DNA of 64,000 nucleotides from Pycnopodia helianthoides (Eukaryota; Echinodermata; Asteroidea; Forcipulatida; Asteriidae): assembly GCA_032158295.1 (NCBI GenBank), contig CM063255.1, forward strand, positions 16,210,094 through 16,274,093. Direction: 5' to 3'. Made by a program: the position numbers and the translations under genes. Of this stretch, positions 1 through 10,847 are shown one piece after another. Positions within the stretch are counted from its first letter, which is position 1; each line of letters starts with the position of its first letter. The notes under the pieces were generated by a model. That model worked only from the letters and a program-made list of their open reading frames with translations. It was not told where the DNA came from and did no database searches.

Positions 1-344
1 CCAAAATAGCATTCGCTTTTCATCCTCTACTGACTGTGGTGCATACCAAGGCTTAAGAATTTTGCTTTTGGTGCGAATTAACACACCACACAAAGACCAT
101 CTCGCAGCTCACCCAGGGCCAGGCCTGTGAGTGGACCCTTAAAAAAAAGAGCTGAAACACTACATATGATGTAAGAATGATCGTGGAATGTCTAGTGAGC
201 ACGCCATCATTGGGGCTGCCCATTGATTCAGTAACTAGGCTTATTTCACATTATTGTAGTGGTACATTATTGTTGCCAAGCATAACTGTAGCAGGCAAAA
301 ATTACGAGAAAAAAAAAATAAATAAATAAAAAATAATAAAAAAG

Positions 345-700
345 GATGCGGCCTCAAAAAAGGATGCGGGTAGGGACGATCAACTGGTATTTTTTTTTAT
401 TTGGCCTTACTTTTTCAAGGAAGAGCCAGACTAAAACTACTTGAAAATTGTAGGTCGTTTTGGGGACAAGAATTTAAAAAGAATCATTGTTTGAAAAAGA
501 GGCTGAAAAAAAGGATGAAGGTGGGGACAATTGGCTGGTGTTTTTATTTATTTGGCCTTACTTTTTTCAAGGAAGAGCCAGACTAAAAATACTTGAAAAT
601 TGTAGTCGTTTTGGGGACAAGAATTTAAAAAGAATCATTGTTTGAAAAAGAGGCTGAAAAAAAGGATGAAGGTGGGGACAATTGGCTGGTGTTTTTATCT
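345..700 (+). repeat. Direct duplication, unit about 150 bp
   Basis: The block starting GGAAGAGCCAGACTAAAA recurs at about 418 and 570, with shared AAAAAGAATCATTGTTTG and GGATGAAGGTGGGGACAA. Roughly two full units plus a partial. No coding content. Confidence 0.8.
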
Positions 701-1103
701 ATTTATTTTTGTTACACTTAGCCTTTGGTAGGCATGTCAAACGTTTCGTTTCTGAGAAGACCCTTTACACACAAAACAAAACGGCAAATATTTATTCAGT
801 TTAAAGGCCACTTAATTAAAAAAAAAAAATTAAATAAATTGGAGGGATGTTTGAAGACGCCTGCCAGCTTTTTTCTGTGTGATTTTTCGTGTTATGTATT
901 TTAGAATTAATTTTTTTCGTCCGAGATCAGAAAAAAAATTGATCCTTAAAAGGAGGCGGCCTCTAAAAAGGAAGCGGGGATGCTTAACATGTTAATTTTT
1001 TTTTTTTGCCTATATCCGAGTAACACCTTAACAGGCTTAACTTCCAAAGTTGGTTTTGTGTTTTTTTATGAAAGTGAGTACCAACGTTCTTCTTTCTATC
1101 CAG

Positions 1104-1212
1104 AGTGTTAAGACCTCATCATGCCTGCCGAGTTATCAGCCTATGAGATTCAACGTCTGAAGAATATGAGGAGAACAAACAAGTCTTGAAAGAATTGGGA
1201 CTTTACAAACCG
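1104..1212 (+). CDS. SRA gene exon 1 (first coding exon, with frame break)
   Basis: An acceptor (TATCCAG) ends at 1103, then 17 bases of 5' leader and ATG at 1121 (MPAELSAYEIQRLKNM), so at least one non-coding exon lies upstream. The start frame hits TGA after 22 codons. Moving one base back at about 1168-1171 restores ENKQVLKELGLYKP up to the GT donor at 1213. The likely original text was ATGGAGGAG with one G lost. The YExxRLKNIxxN helix motif followed later by RRSRRL is known from plant and protist chromatin proteins such as WDR76-like proteins (family knowledge, recalled). Confidence 0.65.
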
Positions 1213-4200
1213 GTAAATTACTTCACTTTAACTGTGCGGGATACCAGTCACAAAGTACATGTGACATGGTTACAATCACGCTAAACTTGACCAACACACA
1301 GTGCCAGGCTTATAAACTGGCATTCCTGTTTCTGTGCGTGTTGGTGGTGGTCATGTCAACAGGCCATGTGTGGTGAGACAATGTAGCAAATTTTGCGCAC
1401 GCAGGTAACTGGTTAGCTGAGTTTCGCTTGGGGTCGCGGTTGGTTGACCCCCGGGCAAAAGGCACTGCAACACTCTTTGCGTGGAACCTTTGGAGAGATC
1501 GAGCAGGAAACCAGTGTGTAACAAGCGGTACATGTGGAATGGTATTTAGCCTGGTAACCCTTTCTGTTAAGCATGCTTAAGCAGCTCTGTTAAATTTGGC
1601 CCAGCATAGAAAGACAAAAAGTAGCTAGGCACAAAATAATTATGCTTACAAGAATAAGGTTACCAGCCAAAGTACCATGTCACATGTACAATTTATGACC
1701 GGTATCCTGCTCCTTTTTTGCTAAGTAGAACATTTGCTAAGCAATAGTTCCTGCTTATGCAATTGGGCTCTAAAGAGTATTTAAAAATTGAATTTACTTG
1801 GAACCAAGTTTAACTCAAGACCAAGATTTTTCCTCTGCAGTTTCAACTCGTACCCAAGAACGTTAAGAAACGACCGAGACAACATAAACGTAAGCAATCC
1901 TCGGACAGTCCAGCTGCAAAGAAGGTCATAGTACAGGAGAGAGCTGGTCTAGGAGAAGACGGAGGTAGCTCGTTTGCAACTGGGGTGCGCAAATCTAGAC
2001 GTCTGACAGGCCTTGTAAGTTTTTATTTATAAATCCTCTTGTTAAAGGCAGTGGTACTTTTGGTAATTACGCAAAAAAATACATTACCATAAATACTTAC
2101 TTGATAAGGAGCACCTGAGAGCTGCTGATAGTTAAAACACTATGAGAAACGACTCCTCCTGAAGAGATAATTTCTCACTAAAGTATTTTAATCTGAGAAG
2201 GGCTTCAGGCATGAAGCCTCTCTCAGGTATTTGAAAGCACACAATTCTATGCAACAAGGTTTTTTTTTTTATTTTCTTGCAACTTCGATGACCAATTGAG
2301 CCCAAATTTTTACAGGCCTGTAATTTTACGCACATGTTGGGATACAGCAATGAGGATACTAGTCTATGACAATTACCAAAAGTATATCCTGCCTTTTATG
2401 CAACAAGGTCAATGTGAAAAGGTTGTATCTTGTACACTAGAAGATGTTCAAAAACGTCATCAAGTTCTCTTAAAGCACTTCAGGTAAGTTTTGGCAGATG
2501 TGTCATGTACATGTGTAGTGGTTAAAGTGGCACAATTCGGGTCAATTGAAGGTCACGTGGTGTGTTGCAACCAATGAAAATGTGTTATAAAATGGGCCGG
2601 TCCTAATTGGCCCTGCAAATATTCAGTCAAAAAATTGGGCCTATTTAACCAGCCTGGAACTCTGCCGTGGTTAAAATCTGATGGCACACTTTTCCGTTTG
2701 TAGACCCCACCAAGTGCCGAGGATGTGGATTTAGAGCTGTCTAAAGTGGATCCCGACGCTGACTACAAGCCTAAACCAGCCAAGAGGGAGAATACCTTTG
2801 GTGCCATTCCAGGTAAACATTTCAAGTTTTTTGGCGCGTCATGGCCGAGAGGATATGAGCACCCGACTCAAGCTCTGGTTTTTCTGTCAGCAGAGTGTGG
2901 GTTCGAGTCCCGGTTGTGGCACTTGTGTCCTAAGCAAGACATTTAACCATTATTGCTGCTGTCCTTCGGCTGGGACGTATAGCCGTTGGTCCCGTGTGTT
3001 GTGTAATGCACTAAAAGAACCCAGTGCACTCATCGTAAAGAGAAGGGGTTCGCCCCGTGTTCCTGGTTTGATTGCTGCGTATTGCACAACCTGTAAACTT
3101 ACATGGTGCTATGTAAAGGATAGGTCTAATACTTCAAAACGTAGCTCCACAATACCTTGCAGGAAAGTACTGAATGTTAAGGGCTTAGAGGCTGGCCTGC
3201 AGTAGGTGCTATACAAATACGTTATTTATTACATTATTAAATCGTAAAATTCTAGGATCTTTGGCGGGGATACTTCCTCGAATAAAAACCGAAAGTCAAA
3301 CTATCAGATTTAGTTGTGGTGGCTTGCTCGCAACCTGTTGAAACCTGTACACAAGGGTGCTTGCCTATGTGAACAGTAACACCGTGGTTAACCCCTACTC
3401 TTCCACGATAAGTGTTGTGGGTTTCTTTTACGTGCACTACCAATCCTACCTACAGCTTCAAAGTCGCATCCGAAGACAAAGTAATCATGGTAAAGTATCT
3501 TGCTTAAGGACACAAGTGCCACGACCTGGACTCAAACCCACACTCTGCTGACGAGAAAAACCAGAGCTTGAGTCCGGTGCTCTCAACTGCTCGGACACAC
3601 CACAAAATGGTCCTCAAGTGGTCCTTTCTCGACTTTGACGGTATTTGGGATGGATTAGTACTGATATGAACTTGATAGTCAGTGAGCTTTCAGATTGATT
3701 GCCAATTCTGAAAAGTTGTCTTGAGGGGGCGACCCTGCGATTTTGAGTTCCTCCTTTGATCAGTGATCTTAACCTTTGACATTTCTACCACCAGGGGTCG
3801 AAGTAGGTCGAGAATGGATGATGAGAATTGATTGCTCTCGCGACGGCATCCACCGACCCACGGTCGCTGGCATCCATGGAAACGAGGAGGAGGGGTGCTA
3901 CTCCTTGGCATTGTCGGGCGGCTACGAGGATGACTTGGACCTGGGAGAGTGCTTTACATACACCGGGGAAGGTGAGTTGCAACTTACCAGTGTTTAATGG
4001 GAGAGGTACACCCTGCTTTGACAGAAGACCACATTTTTTACATTATTTCATTGCACTACACAAAACAGGACCCCACTCAGAAACAGGTTGATGTTATCAG
4101 CCTAGGTTAGGCCGTATCCGAATTTGCTGCTACAGCTACGGCTACACCTGTTGCCAAGGGTGTAGCTAAGGACATCCCATACTTCAGAGCATAATGACGT

Positions 4201-7200
4201 GGAAGTCTAGCCGTAGCCATAGCTGTAGCCGCTGATTCGGATCTGGCCTTTATTTCATCTGTCCTGCACCAGTATTTTCTGCCATTATTTGGAGGCATTT
4301 GTAAACGCGTACTTATAATGTGTAAGCGTTCGGTTGAAATAGCGACTTCATCATAGCACAGATACAACAACACGTAGAGCCTGGTTCATACTTCCTGCCA
4401 AGTGAATTTTGACATCACAGCTCTGTTTTCGCTTCGAATGTTTCGCAGTAGTTGAGCACATCTCAACTGATGCGAATTGTTCAAAATTCGCTTCGCAGGA
4501 AGTATGAACCGGGCTTACCCAGTAGTCAAAGCTCTGATAATTTTTGTTTGTCAGAGCCGACAAAATGCAACCGAGGATTGCAAAGAATGGAGAAAATCTC
4601 TAGTTGCACAGCTGAATTCATTGTGCAGGCATGCAGCGTTTTTTTTTTTTTCATCAAAACATGAGCTCAATTTGAAACTTTTTTTTCTGATCACGCAGGA
4701 GGACGAGACTTGAAGGGCACTAGAGCCAACCCCAAGAACCTACGTACTGCAGCCCAGTCAAAGGACCAGACACTAACTAGAGGTGAGATATGATCTGATC
4801 GTCAATTGTGCTCAACAAAGTAGCCAAGTTAATTAGGATTTCCAAGCTCAAGTTGAGTTTTTGAGGCATTGCATGGTGAGATATCAATATATATTCGGTT
4901 TGCAATAGCACCATGTGTATATCTACTTTGCTGTGTAGATTTTGTTCTTTAGAGAACTTGTCAAATAGCAAGACACTTCTCTATTAAAAGAACAAAATCT
5001 ACACAGCGAAGTAGATATACACATGGTGTTACCGCAAACTGAACATAACTTGAGTTTTGTGATGCACTCATTTTCCAATAGATAGAGTCCTCATGAAAGT
5101 TGAAACAAAATTGAAAGCCTCTGACCTGGGCCCAATACACCGATCCAGTAGGCCACGCCCCATGACAAATTGACCAATCACTATGCGGATTTAAGGTCCG
5201 ACACTATACCGCCATTTGGTCCGACAAAAACAACGTGCACGGCGGACGGGGGGACACGCGACACGTTTGGTCGTTGCTATGGTGGGCGTGGCCTACTGGA
5301 TCGGTGTATTTCATAGAGCTTCTTAAGCAGCAACTATTGCTCACCAATTTTCTGCTGAAGCAGAAGTGAGCAGGATACCAGTCACAATTATTACACATGT
5401 GACATGGTAGTTTGGCTGATAACCTTATTCTGGTAAGCACAATTTTGTTGTGCTTAGCTACTTTTTGTGCTTAAGCAGCTCTACGAAATTGGGCCCCGAT
5501 GTTAACATGGTGTAAAATGTCATTCTATTTGATACCCTTTTTTGATTTTGAAAACAAATTGTACTTGAAGGGTGTCAAACACAGTGGTGGCATATTACAC
5601 CATTTTAAAGCGAGTTTAGGAATTTGTCATATTTTCTCCACTTTCGTAAAGGACTCAACCTTTTGGAAAATGAGTGCATCACAAAACTCAATTTGTCCTC
5701 AAAATAAAAAAGAATTTGCTTTGATGTTTTAAAAAAATTGTTATTCATTACTTTTTTTGACAGGGAATCTAGCACTAACGAAAAATGTTGAGTTCAAGCG
5801 TCCGGTGAGAGTGATCCGAGGCTACAAGTCGGACAGCCCTTATGCCCCAGAGGATGGCTACAGATATGATGGTCAGTTGACTTCTTAAACTGTTATGCAT
5901 GCATATCCATGAATGACTTCTTTCACTCATGATATTTATAGGATGACTTCTTTCATCTCATGCATATTTATTAGCTGACTTCTTTCACCTCATGCATATT
6001 TATAGGATGACTTCTTTCATCTCATGCATATTTTTAGCTGACTTCTTTCACCTCTTGCATATTTATTAGCTGACTCTTTCACCTCTGCATATTGTACGCC
6101 TATTGTGCAAAGTTTCAAGTGATACACAAGTAATGTCATTTGTGTCGTCACGGATTTTTCACCTCAGGATAAGGATATTGATGGTAGCGACACCTTCGAG
6201 CTTTCCCCAGCCACCAGCCCCGCCCCCATCTTAGAATCTGTCGTATTTAGGGACCCCCCACCTCCACACACAATACTTTTGTTTAATTGGGCTCTTTTCA
6301 CTTTAAAAAGTAAAGCTCATCTGAGGAAGATCACAAATCATGAAGTGCATTTATAAAATGGATGGTTTCAATTTCCCAAATTCTGGATTGGCTAAATCAA
6401 TATGAAAATTGCTGGAGAAATTTGAATTGTTGTTTTTGTTTTTAATTCTTGAGGTCTCTACATGGTTGAGAGGTACTGGTTCACCACGGGCCTTTCCAGC
6501 TACGGCGTGTACAAGTTTGCCCTCCGTCGTTGCACTGATCAAGCGCCACCCTCCTGGGAAGTGGAAGAGCCCAACAGCCCTGGGAAGAAGTCTGACAGTG
6601 CATACAGTAGCCAATCGGAGAGGGACATCAGTGATGTGGGGAGCGAACAGGTGAGGTCAAGGTTTAAAGTTTTTATGTGAAAATGCAAACGTTTTTGCTT
6701 GGCAGAGTCAGGTTACCAGCCAAAAATCAGTAGCAAGTACATTGGGTTTGACTGGTTCCCTGCTAATTCTTTCACAATGGACCAATAGCCAAGCAATACT
6801 CTCTGCTAAGCAATTTTCACAATAGTTGAGAACCAACAGGGGCCCAATTTCATAAAGCTCCTTGAACGAAATGTGGCTAGGCACGACAAAATCATGCTCA
6901 CCAGAATAAGGTTACCAACCATAATACAATCTCACATGTACTGTATGTGACTGGTATCCTGTTTACTTTTTGCTCGGCAGAAATCTGTTGAGCATTATTT
7001 TTCTGCTGAAACAGCTCTATTGGTTTCAGATTCCCAGGCAACCGTGTTCATTTTTGCGGCCCTGATGCAAAGTTTCAAAACAGCTACAAGTAATCATCAT
7101 GGAGCCAATAGGACCAAGCGCCCTTCCTTGCTTCCGTGACGTGTCAGGCCATCTTCGATTGTACGCCCATGCAGGGCTCAAATTTAACACTGGACCGCAG

Positions 7201-7615
7201 GCCCGAGGCCAGTGATTTTAGCATTGGGCCAGTAAACTCATGACTCAAGTCCGGCGGTCTTGTGTTTTTCTGTTAAACTGTACAAGGAAGTCTTTTCTCA
7301 GTTTGAATCTGGTCTTGTAAAATTATTTCTGGTCCAGTAAACATTTTGAGGTACCAGTCCTGTGGTCGTGTGGACCCCCAAATACAAGATCTGCCATGAT
7401 GCAAAGTTTAGAGTCAAAGAAGTAATGTCACATTTTGTCGTGTATTTTTTTCACCTCAGGATAAGGATGTTGATGGTAGCGACACCTCTGAGCTTTCCCC
7501 GGCCAGCAGCCCCGCCCCAATCCCAGAACCCCCCTCCCCCGCTCCGCAAGAAGACCAAGACGAAGAGCAAATTACTCACGAAAATGTTACCATGGCAACG
7601 ACCGATAACGAGTGA
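1121..7615 (+). CDS. SRA-YDG domain protein (gene 1, whole coding span, 8 exons)
   Basis: Spliced product of about 365 residues: a short N-terminal YE-IQRLKNM helix motif (residues 5-30), a basic linker ending in VRKSRRL (about 80-87), then an SRA-YDG domain from TFGAIPG (about 118) to PPSWEVE (about 295), and an acidic Ser/Pro-rich tail. SRA domains bind methylated DNA and flip out 5-methylcytosine. In UHRF1 the pocket uses Tyr466, Asp469, Tyr478 and Thr479; all four have counterparts at identical spacing in GGYEDD...FTYT. The GNLAL...PVRVIRG block looks closer to plant SUVH SRA domains than to UHRF1. No RING, Tudor or SET exon is nearby. Exon phases agree from start to stop except for one missing base in exon 1. 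The TGA at 7613-7615 overlaps a GTGAGT donor, so the true 3' end is open: the transcript may end here or splice on towards the DIDO1/PHF3-like gene. Nuclear location is inferred. Confidence 0.8.
1841..2014 (+). CDS. SRA gene exon 2 (basic linker)
   Basis: 58 codons, phase 0 at both ends, between TCCTCTGCAG and GTAAGT. The product begins FQLVPKNVKKRPRQHKRK and ends with VRKSRRLTGL. It is rich in Lys and Arg, fitting a nuclear localisation or DNA-contact segment just before the SRA domain. No known fold is visible. Confidence 0.7.
2045..2400 (+). mobile_element. TTAA-type foldback MITE (family A, diverged copy)
   Basis: Ends are inverted copies (TTAAAGGCAGTGGTACTTTTGG at left; CCAAAAGTATATCCTGCCTTTTA at right, given here in part). 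Internal text matches the family copies at 10122, 23911 and 28781. Lies in intron 2 of the SRA gene. Non-autonomous: no transposase. Confidence 0.6.
2704..2812 (+). CDS. SRA gene exon 3 (start of SRA domain)
   Basis: Runs from the TTTGTAG acceptor to a GTAAAC donor and ends in phase 1. It encodes an acidic linker and then RENTFGAIPG, which matches the FGPIPG opening of UHRF1 and SUVH SRA domains. A SINE starts about 20 bases beyond the donor. Confidence 0.8.
2834..3240 (+). mobile_element. tRNA-derived SINE, full-length copy
   Basis: Contains an RNA polymerase III B-box-like GGGTTCGAGTCCC in the 5' part and shares its body (CTTTGCAGG-type end, ACAATACCTTGCAGGAAAG, GTGCTATGTAAAGGATAGG) with copies at 41130 and 36550. 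Ends in an AT-rich tail. Starts about 20 bases after the donor of SRA exon 3. Confidence 0.75.
3405..3600 (-). mobile_element. tRNA-derived SINE fragment
   Basis: Reverse complement of the SINE head: GACTCAAACCCACACTCTGC marks the inverted B-box, preceded by AAGGACACAAGTGCCACG. Confidence 0.65.
3795..3971 (+). CDS. SRA gene exon 4 (5mC pocket)
   Basis: Enters in phase 1 and leaves in phase 1 at GTGAGT. Encodes GVEVGREWMMRIDCSRDG, then HRPTVAGIHG, then YSLALSGGYEDD and FTYTGEG. This is the core of the SRA fold: the VAGIHG loop and the pocket Tyr, Asp, Tyr and Thr residues are all present. The acceptor is CCACCAG at 3788-3794. Confidence 0.9.
4104..4245. mobile_element. Short foldback element (GCTACAGCTACGGCTACA family)
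   Basis: Left arm AGGCCGTATCCGAATTTGC and GCTACAGCTACGGCTACA pair with the inverted GTAGCCATAGCTGTAGCC and GATTCGGATCTGGCCT. Related copies at about 47548-47680 and 61945-62065. No coding capacity. Confidence 0.7.
4699..4782 (+). CDS. SRA gene exon 5 (finger-loop region)
   Basis: 84 bases, phase 1 to phase 1. Encodes GRDLKG, then TRANPKNLRTAAQSKDQ and TLTR. In UHRF1 the loop after GRDLSG is NKRT, whose Asn-Lys-Arg finger reads the opposite strand. Here that tripeptide is replaced by a longer stretch ending NLRT. AAQSKDQ aligns with AEQSCDQ of UHRF1. Confidence 0.85.
4790..5085. mobile_element. Foldback repeat with paired TATATCTACTT arms
   Basis: CACCATGTGTATATCTACTT (4911 on) and its reverse complement (5005 on) flank a GTCAAATAGCAAGAC centre. 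Fragments of the same family occur at 35035-35110 and 38225-38395. Confidence 0.6.
5316..5496. mobile_element. Palindromic MITE, GGGCCCAATTTC family (family D)
   Basis: Arms AGAGCTTCTTAAGCAG and TTAAGCAGCTCTACGAAATT flank CACATGTGACATGGTAG. Same family at 1565-1770, 6837-7026, 11389-11531, 33226-33492, 46200-46375, 47731-47925, 48989-49184 and a piece at 62680-62770. The most frequent short element in the window. Confidence 0.75.
5764..5871 (+). CDS. SRA gene exon 6
   Basis: Phase 1 to phase 1, flanked by TTTGACAG and GTCAGT. Encodes GNLALTKNVEFKRPVRVIRG, then YKSDSPYAPEDGYRYDG. RPVRVIRG and YAPEDGYRYDG are hallmark strings of the second half of SRA-YDG domains; the YDG triplet that names the family is at the 3' end. 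Confidence 0.9.
5908..6092 (+). repeat. Tandem array, unit about 32 bp, about 6 copies
   Basis: Unit built on TGACTTCTTTCACCTCATGC plus ATATTTAT, alternating AGGA and AGCT before it. Lies in the SRA gene intron just upstream of the duplicated pseudo-exon. Confidence 0.85.
6098..6245 (+). pseudogene. Intronic duplicate of SRA gene exon 8
   Basis: The text from the TTTCACCTCAG acceptor (to 6167) onwards repeats that of 7449-7540 with scattered changes, reading DKDIDGSDTFELSPATSPAP before diverging. Upstream intron sequence (GCAAAGTTTCAA, GTAATGTCA) is shared too, so exon and flank were copied together. It sits between two phase-1 exons inside the SRA domain. No clear donor follows, so inclusion would break the fold; I read it as a pseudo-exon. 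Confidence 0.75.
6454..6650 (+). CDS. SRA gene exon 7 (end of SRA domain)
   Basis: Enters in phase 1, leaves in phase 0 at GTGAGG. Encodes GLYMVERYWFTTGLSSYG, then VYKFALRRCTDQAPPSWEV, closing the SRA fold (compare IYKVVKYW and WRYLLRR in UHRF1). A Ser/Glu-rich linker ending GSEQ follows. Confidence 0.88.
7460..7615 (+). CDS. SRA gene exon 8 (acidic tail; stop or donor at 7612)
   Basis: Starts after TTTTTTCACCTCAG in phase 0. Encodes DKDVDGSDTSELSPASSPAP, then an acidic stretch ending TTDNE. The next codon is TGA at 7613-7615, giving a natural stop, but the same bases form GTGAGT, a consensus donor at 7612. If spliced, the exon ends in phase 2 at 7611. A near-copy lies at about 6168 in an earlier intron. 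Confidence 0.6.
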   Translation, partial: DKDVDGSDTSELSPASSPAPIPEPPSPAPQEDQDEEQITHENVTMATTDNE

Positions 7616-8089
7616 GTCTAATGTTCCTATAATGGCACCGTAATTGTAGATACTTTAATTTTTTAACATTTATCAATTACTCAGTAATAACATGTTGCAT
7701 TGTTTTTTCAGTAAATTTTAAATATTTGCCAAACTTGTCTCAGAATTTTTTAATAATTTGAATTGAAACTCAAAAATGCAAAATTGTAAAAAACTATTTA
7801 GGAAACCATGAAATAATACTCTATCAATCAAACACTAGAATTTGAAAATGTTTTGTGTAGGGAATTATTCACATGTTGTGACTGGTGCCCTGGTATTTTT
7901 GTATTTGAGTTTACTTTATTGAATTTGCTAACAGTTTCTGCTTAATAGTTTATGAAAGTTCGCCCTGATGGATTTTGTTAAGTACTTTGCATGCCTTTCA
8001 ATTCTGTGGACCCCGATTCGAATCCTACCTGGCACAAGAACTGGTAGAATGATTGATAAATTTCCTGATACAATATGAAACACTAATTC

Positions 8090-8530
8090 CTCCAACTGTC
8101 TGATCATTCAATATTATCCGGTGTGGTATGCAAAATAAACTTTGCTAGCCTGCAACTATGTATGCGTCTACCAGTACACAGTCAACCCTCCTACTGTCTG
8201 ACTAGTCAATATTATCCGTTGTGGTTTTTGAATGACAGATAAAGTATGCCAGCCTGCAATATGATATCATGTGGTGAATGCATGCCCAGTACAAAGTCAA
8301 CCCTCCTACTGTCTGACCATTCAATATCGGCCACTGTGTTTTGAAATGATATATAAACTAAGCCATTCTGCAATGTGAGACCATTTGGTGAATGTGTCTA
8401 CACGGTACACAGTCAACCCTCCAACTGTCTGACCAATCAATATCATCCACTGTGGTTTTTAATAAAAGATGCTTTGGTGCACTATGATATCATGTGGTAA
8501 ATATAGCTGCTCAGTGCTTCCACGATTGTG
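8090..8530 (+). repeat. Tandem array, unit about 100-117 bp, 4 copies
   Basis: Each unit contains CTGTCTGACCATTCAATAT and CAGTCAACCCTCCTACTG. The same unit forms a second array at 31985-32465. The unit is the reverse complement of one half of the MITE at 14826-15057. Confidence 0.85.
8134..8139 (+). terminator. Possible poly(A) signal for SRA gene
   Basis: AATAAA about 520 bases after the TGA at 7613. It lies at the edge of a tandem repeat, so the match may be chance. Confidence 0.2.
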
Positions 8531-9794
8531 TCACATGCACAACTGGTGTAGGTAAATAGTTTAAAATGGCTGAAAAACTCACTGAAAATTTTCACTGACA
8601 GTAGGATGGTTGATTCAAGTATTTTTCAGTGTTGTACCTTCACTTCGCCGTAACATATTAGAAACTAACTGCTTCTGAACTAACTAGCTTCGTAGAAATT
8701 TTAAAAGTAAATGTTATTAAATGCTCAATATTGGTTGTAGTTCCAAGTTCTGTCTTTAACCCTCTAGTCCCTGCACCGCCCGAGTTTGCTGAATTTGTTT
8801 TTCATTATCAAGACTCTTGCACAAGATTGCTAGAACCTTGGTTCACATTTAAAAATATACCCAAGGCTTATTAGGCCTATACTGTTTACGAAAACAATGT
8901 TTTGACCTTTTCGTTAATATTGTCATATAATATTTACAGCTTGTTTTAATTCGGCAAGTGATAAGCCCTCTGGGAACAATAAGTGCCTCTCATTAACGGT
9001 TATCGGTCAATTTTATGGCGGTTATTTTTAGTGCAATACACAATAGGCTTTTGTTAAGGCTTTTACGTGGCATCAATTGCTCAGACTGATTAAATGCTAA
9101 GGCATTACAATTTTTTGACAGTATCATCGTGGTGAAAGAAAATTACATTTTTGGCTACCAATTAGCGTGGTGTTGATGAGAGCCACAATTATGTCATTAT
9201 CATTAGCGTTAACATTTAGCAAGGCAACTGTGAAAGGGGGAAATTAAAAACGATTGTCATTGACTAGACCGATATAGTTCATTTTGATGGATAGTTTTAT
9301 TTCTCCAAATAAACACAAGCTGGTAAGCGATTTCTCCTACTGCGTGTAACAGTGTACCGCTTTGGGCGGCTGGGCGGTTCAGTGGCTAATGGGTTAATGT
9401 TTTGAACGTAAAATTTTATTTTGATAATTCAATTTGTTTTTTTAACTTTAACTGTTATTTGTATTTTTGATACCTGAAATAAAATATACAAAACTTTATG
9501 ATTTTTGTGCTTGTCTTTTTCTTTCTGAAACAACAGAACGGCTATTTAGTATTTGTTTATTAATAGTAAACAAAAACAAGTATGCTTATCAGAGAAAGTG
9601 TAAACCGCTATCCCGACGATCTGAACTTTTAAGTTTTTCTACCAAAGATTACACAAATGTATTTAATTAAATTCCATTGAAAAAATATTTTAAAAAGGTG
9701 TGTACAATAGACCCTAGATGCTAATGTACACAATTAAACAAGGACAGCATTTAGTATAAAGCTGTCATCTTTGCAGAATTCGTTAAACAAAGTG

Positions 9795-9962
9795 AGACCA
9801 TAAGTGGCATGGTATAACCAGTCCCCCTGCCCCCTGCCTTCCCCGGGCCCTCACCCCCTGCCTTCACCCCCTGCCTTCCCCTGCCCCTGCCCTCCTCCCT
9901 GCCCTGCCCTCTCCTCCCCCTGCCCCCTTCCCCCGCCCTCCCCAGCCCCCTGCCCTCCCATT
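9795..9962. repeat. C-rich low-complexity tract
   Basis: Runs of CCCCCTGCC, CTTCCCC and CCCTGCCCT over about 140 bases, so the minus strand is G-rich with many GGG runs and could form G-quadruplexes (inference). Confidence 0.8.
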
Positions 9963-10121
9963 GTGCCTTCATTGTGATCTGGGAATCTCAGGAATTCTTT
10001 GGAGGAATTTCAGGGGGTGCTTCTGTACAAGAATGTGATTTTGAAAATTGGAACATTTTTTTAGGGGACTCTCTCTGGGACACTTCTGGCATGGTAAGTG
10101 AAATGATTTCTTTTAGAATCT

Positions 10122-10503
10122 TTAAAGACACTGGACACTATTGGTAATTGTCAAAGACCAGTCTTCTCACTTGGTGTATCTCAACATATGGATAAAATAA
10201 CAAACCTGTAAAAACATGAGGTCAATTGGTCGTCGAAGTTGCAAGATAACTATGAAAGAAAAAACACCCTTGTCACGTTGTGTGCTTTCAGATGGTTGAT
10301 TTCGAGACCTCAAAATCTAATTTTGAGGTCTCGAAATCAAATTCGTGGAAAATTACTTCTTTCTCGAAAACTATGTCACTTCAGAGGGAGCCGTTTCTCA
10401 CAATGTTTTATACTGTCAACCTCTCCCCATTACTCGTTACCAAGTAAGGTTTTATGCTAATAATTATTTTGAGTAATTACCAATAGTGTCCACTGCCTTT
10501 AAA
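10122..10503. mobile_element. TTAA-type foldback MITE (family A)
   Basis: Starts TTTAAAGACACTGGACACTA and ends in the inverted TAGTGTCCACTGCCTTTAAA. TTAA at both ends fits piggyBac-like or Kolobok-like target choice (inference). Contains a dyad around GAGACCTCAAAATC. Confidence 0.75.
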
Positions 10504-10847
10504 GGCAGGGTATACTGTTGTAATTGTCAAAGACCAGTATCCTCACTAATTGGTGTGAAAATTTAGGCTCAATTGGTCATCGAAGTTGCTAGAAAATAAT
10601 GAAAGAAAAAACACCCTTGCATAGAATTGTGTGCTTTCAGATGCCTGAGAAAGGATTCATGCCTGAGGTCTTTTTTCAGATTCAAACATTTCAGCGAGAA
10701 CTTAAATTACCTCTTTCTCAAAAACTACATTACTTCAGAGGGAGTCGTTTCTCACAATAGTTTCTACTATCAGCAGCGCTCAGCTGCTCCTTGCCAAGTA
10801 AGTTTTTATGGCTTGAGTAATTACCAAAAGTATCCACTGGCCTTTAA
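10503..10847. mobile_element. Second family A MITE, abutting the first
   Basis: Begins AAAGGCAGGGTATACTG and ends CCACTGGCCTTTAA; internal text as in the preceding copy. The two elements share the TTAA junction. Confidence 0.65.

Noticed and set aside
10065..10093. 29-base micro-exon between TTTTTTTAG and GTAAGT
   Set aside because: Splice signals look good, but inserting it between 7611 and 13191 makes the frame hit TGA at once. As a last exon it would read EGLSLGHFWHGK and stop. No protein support either way.
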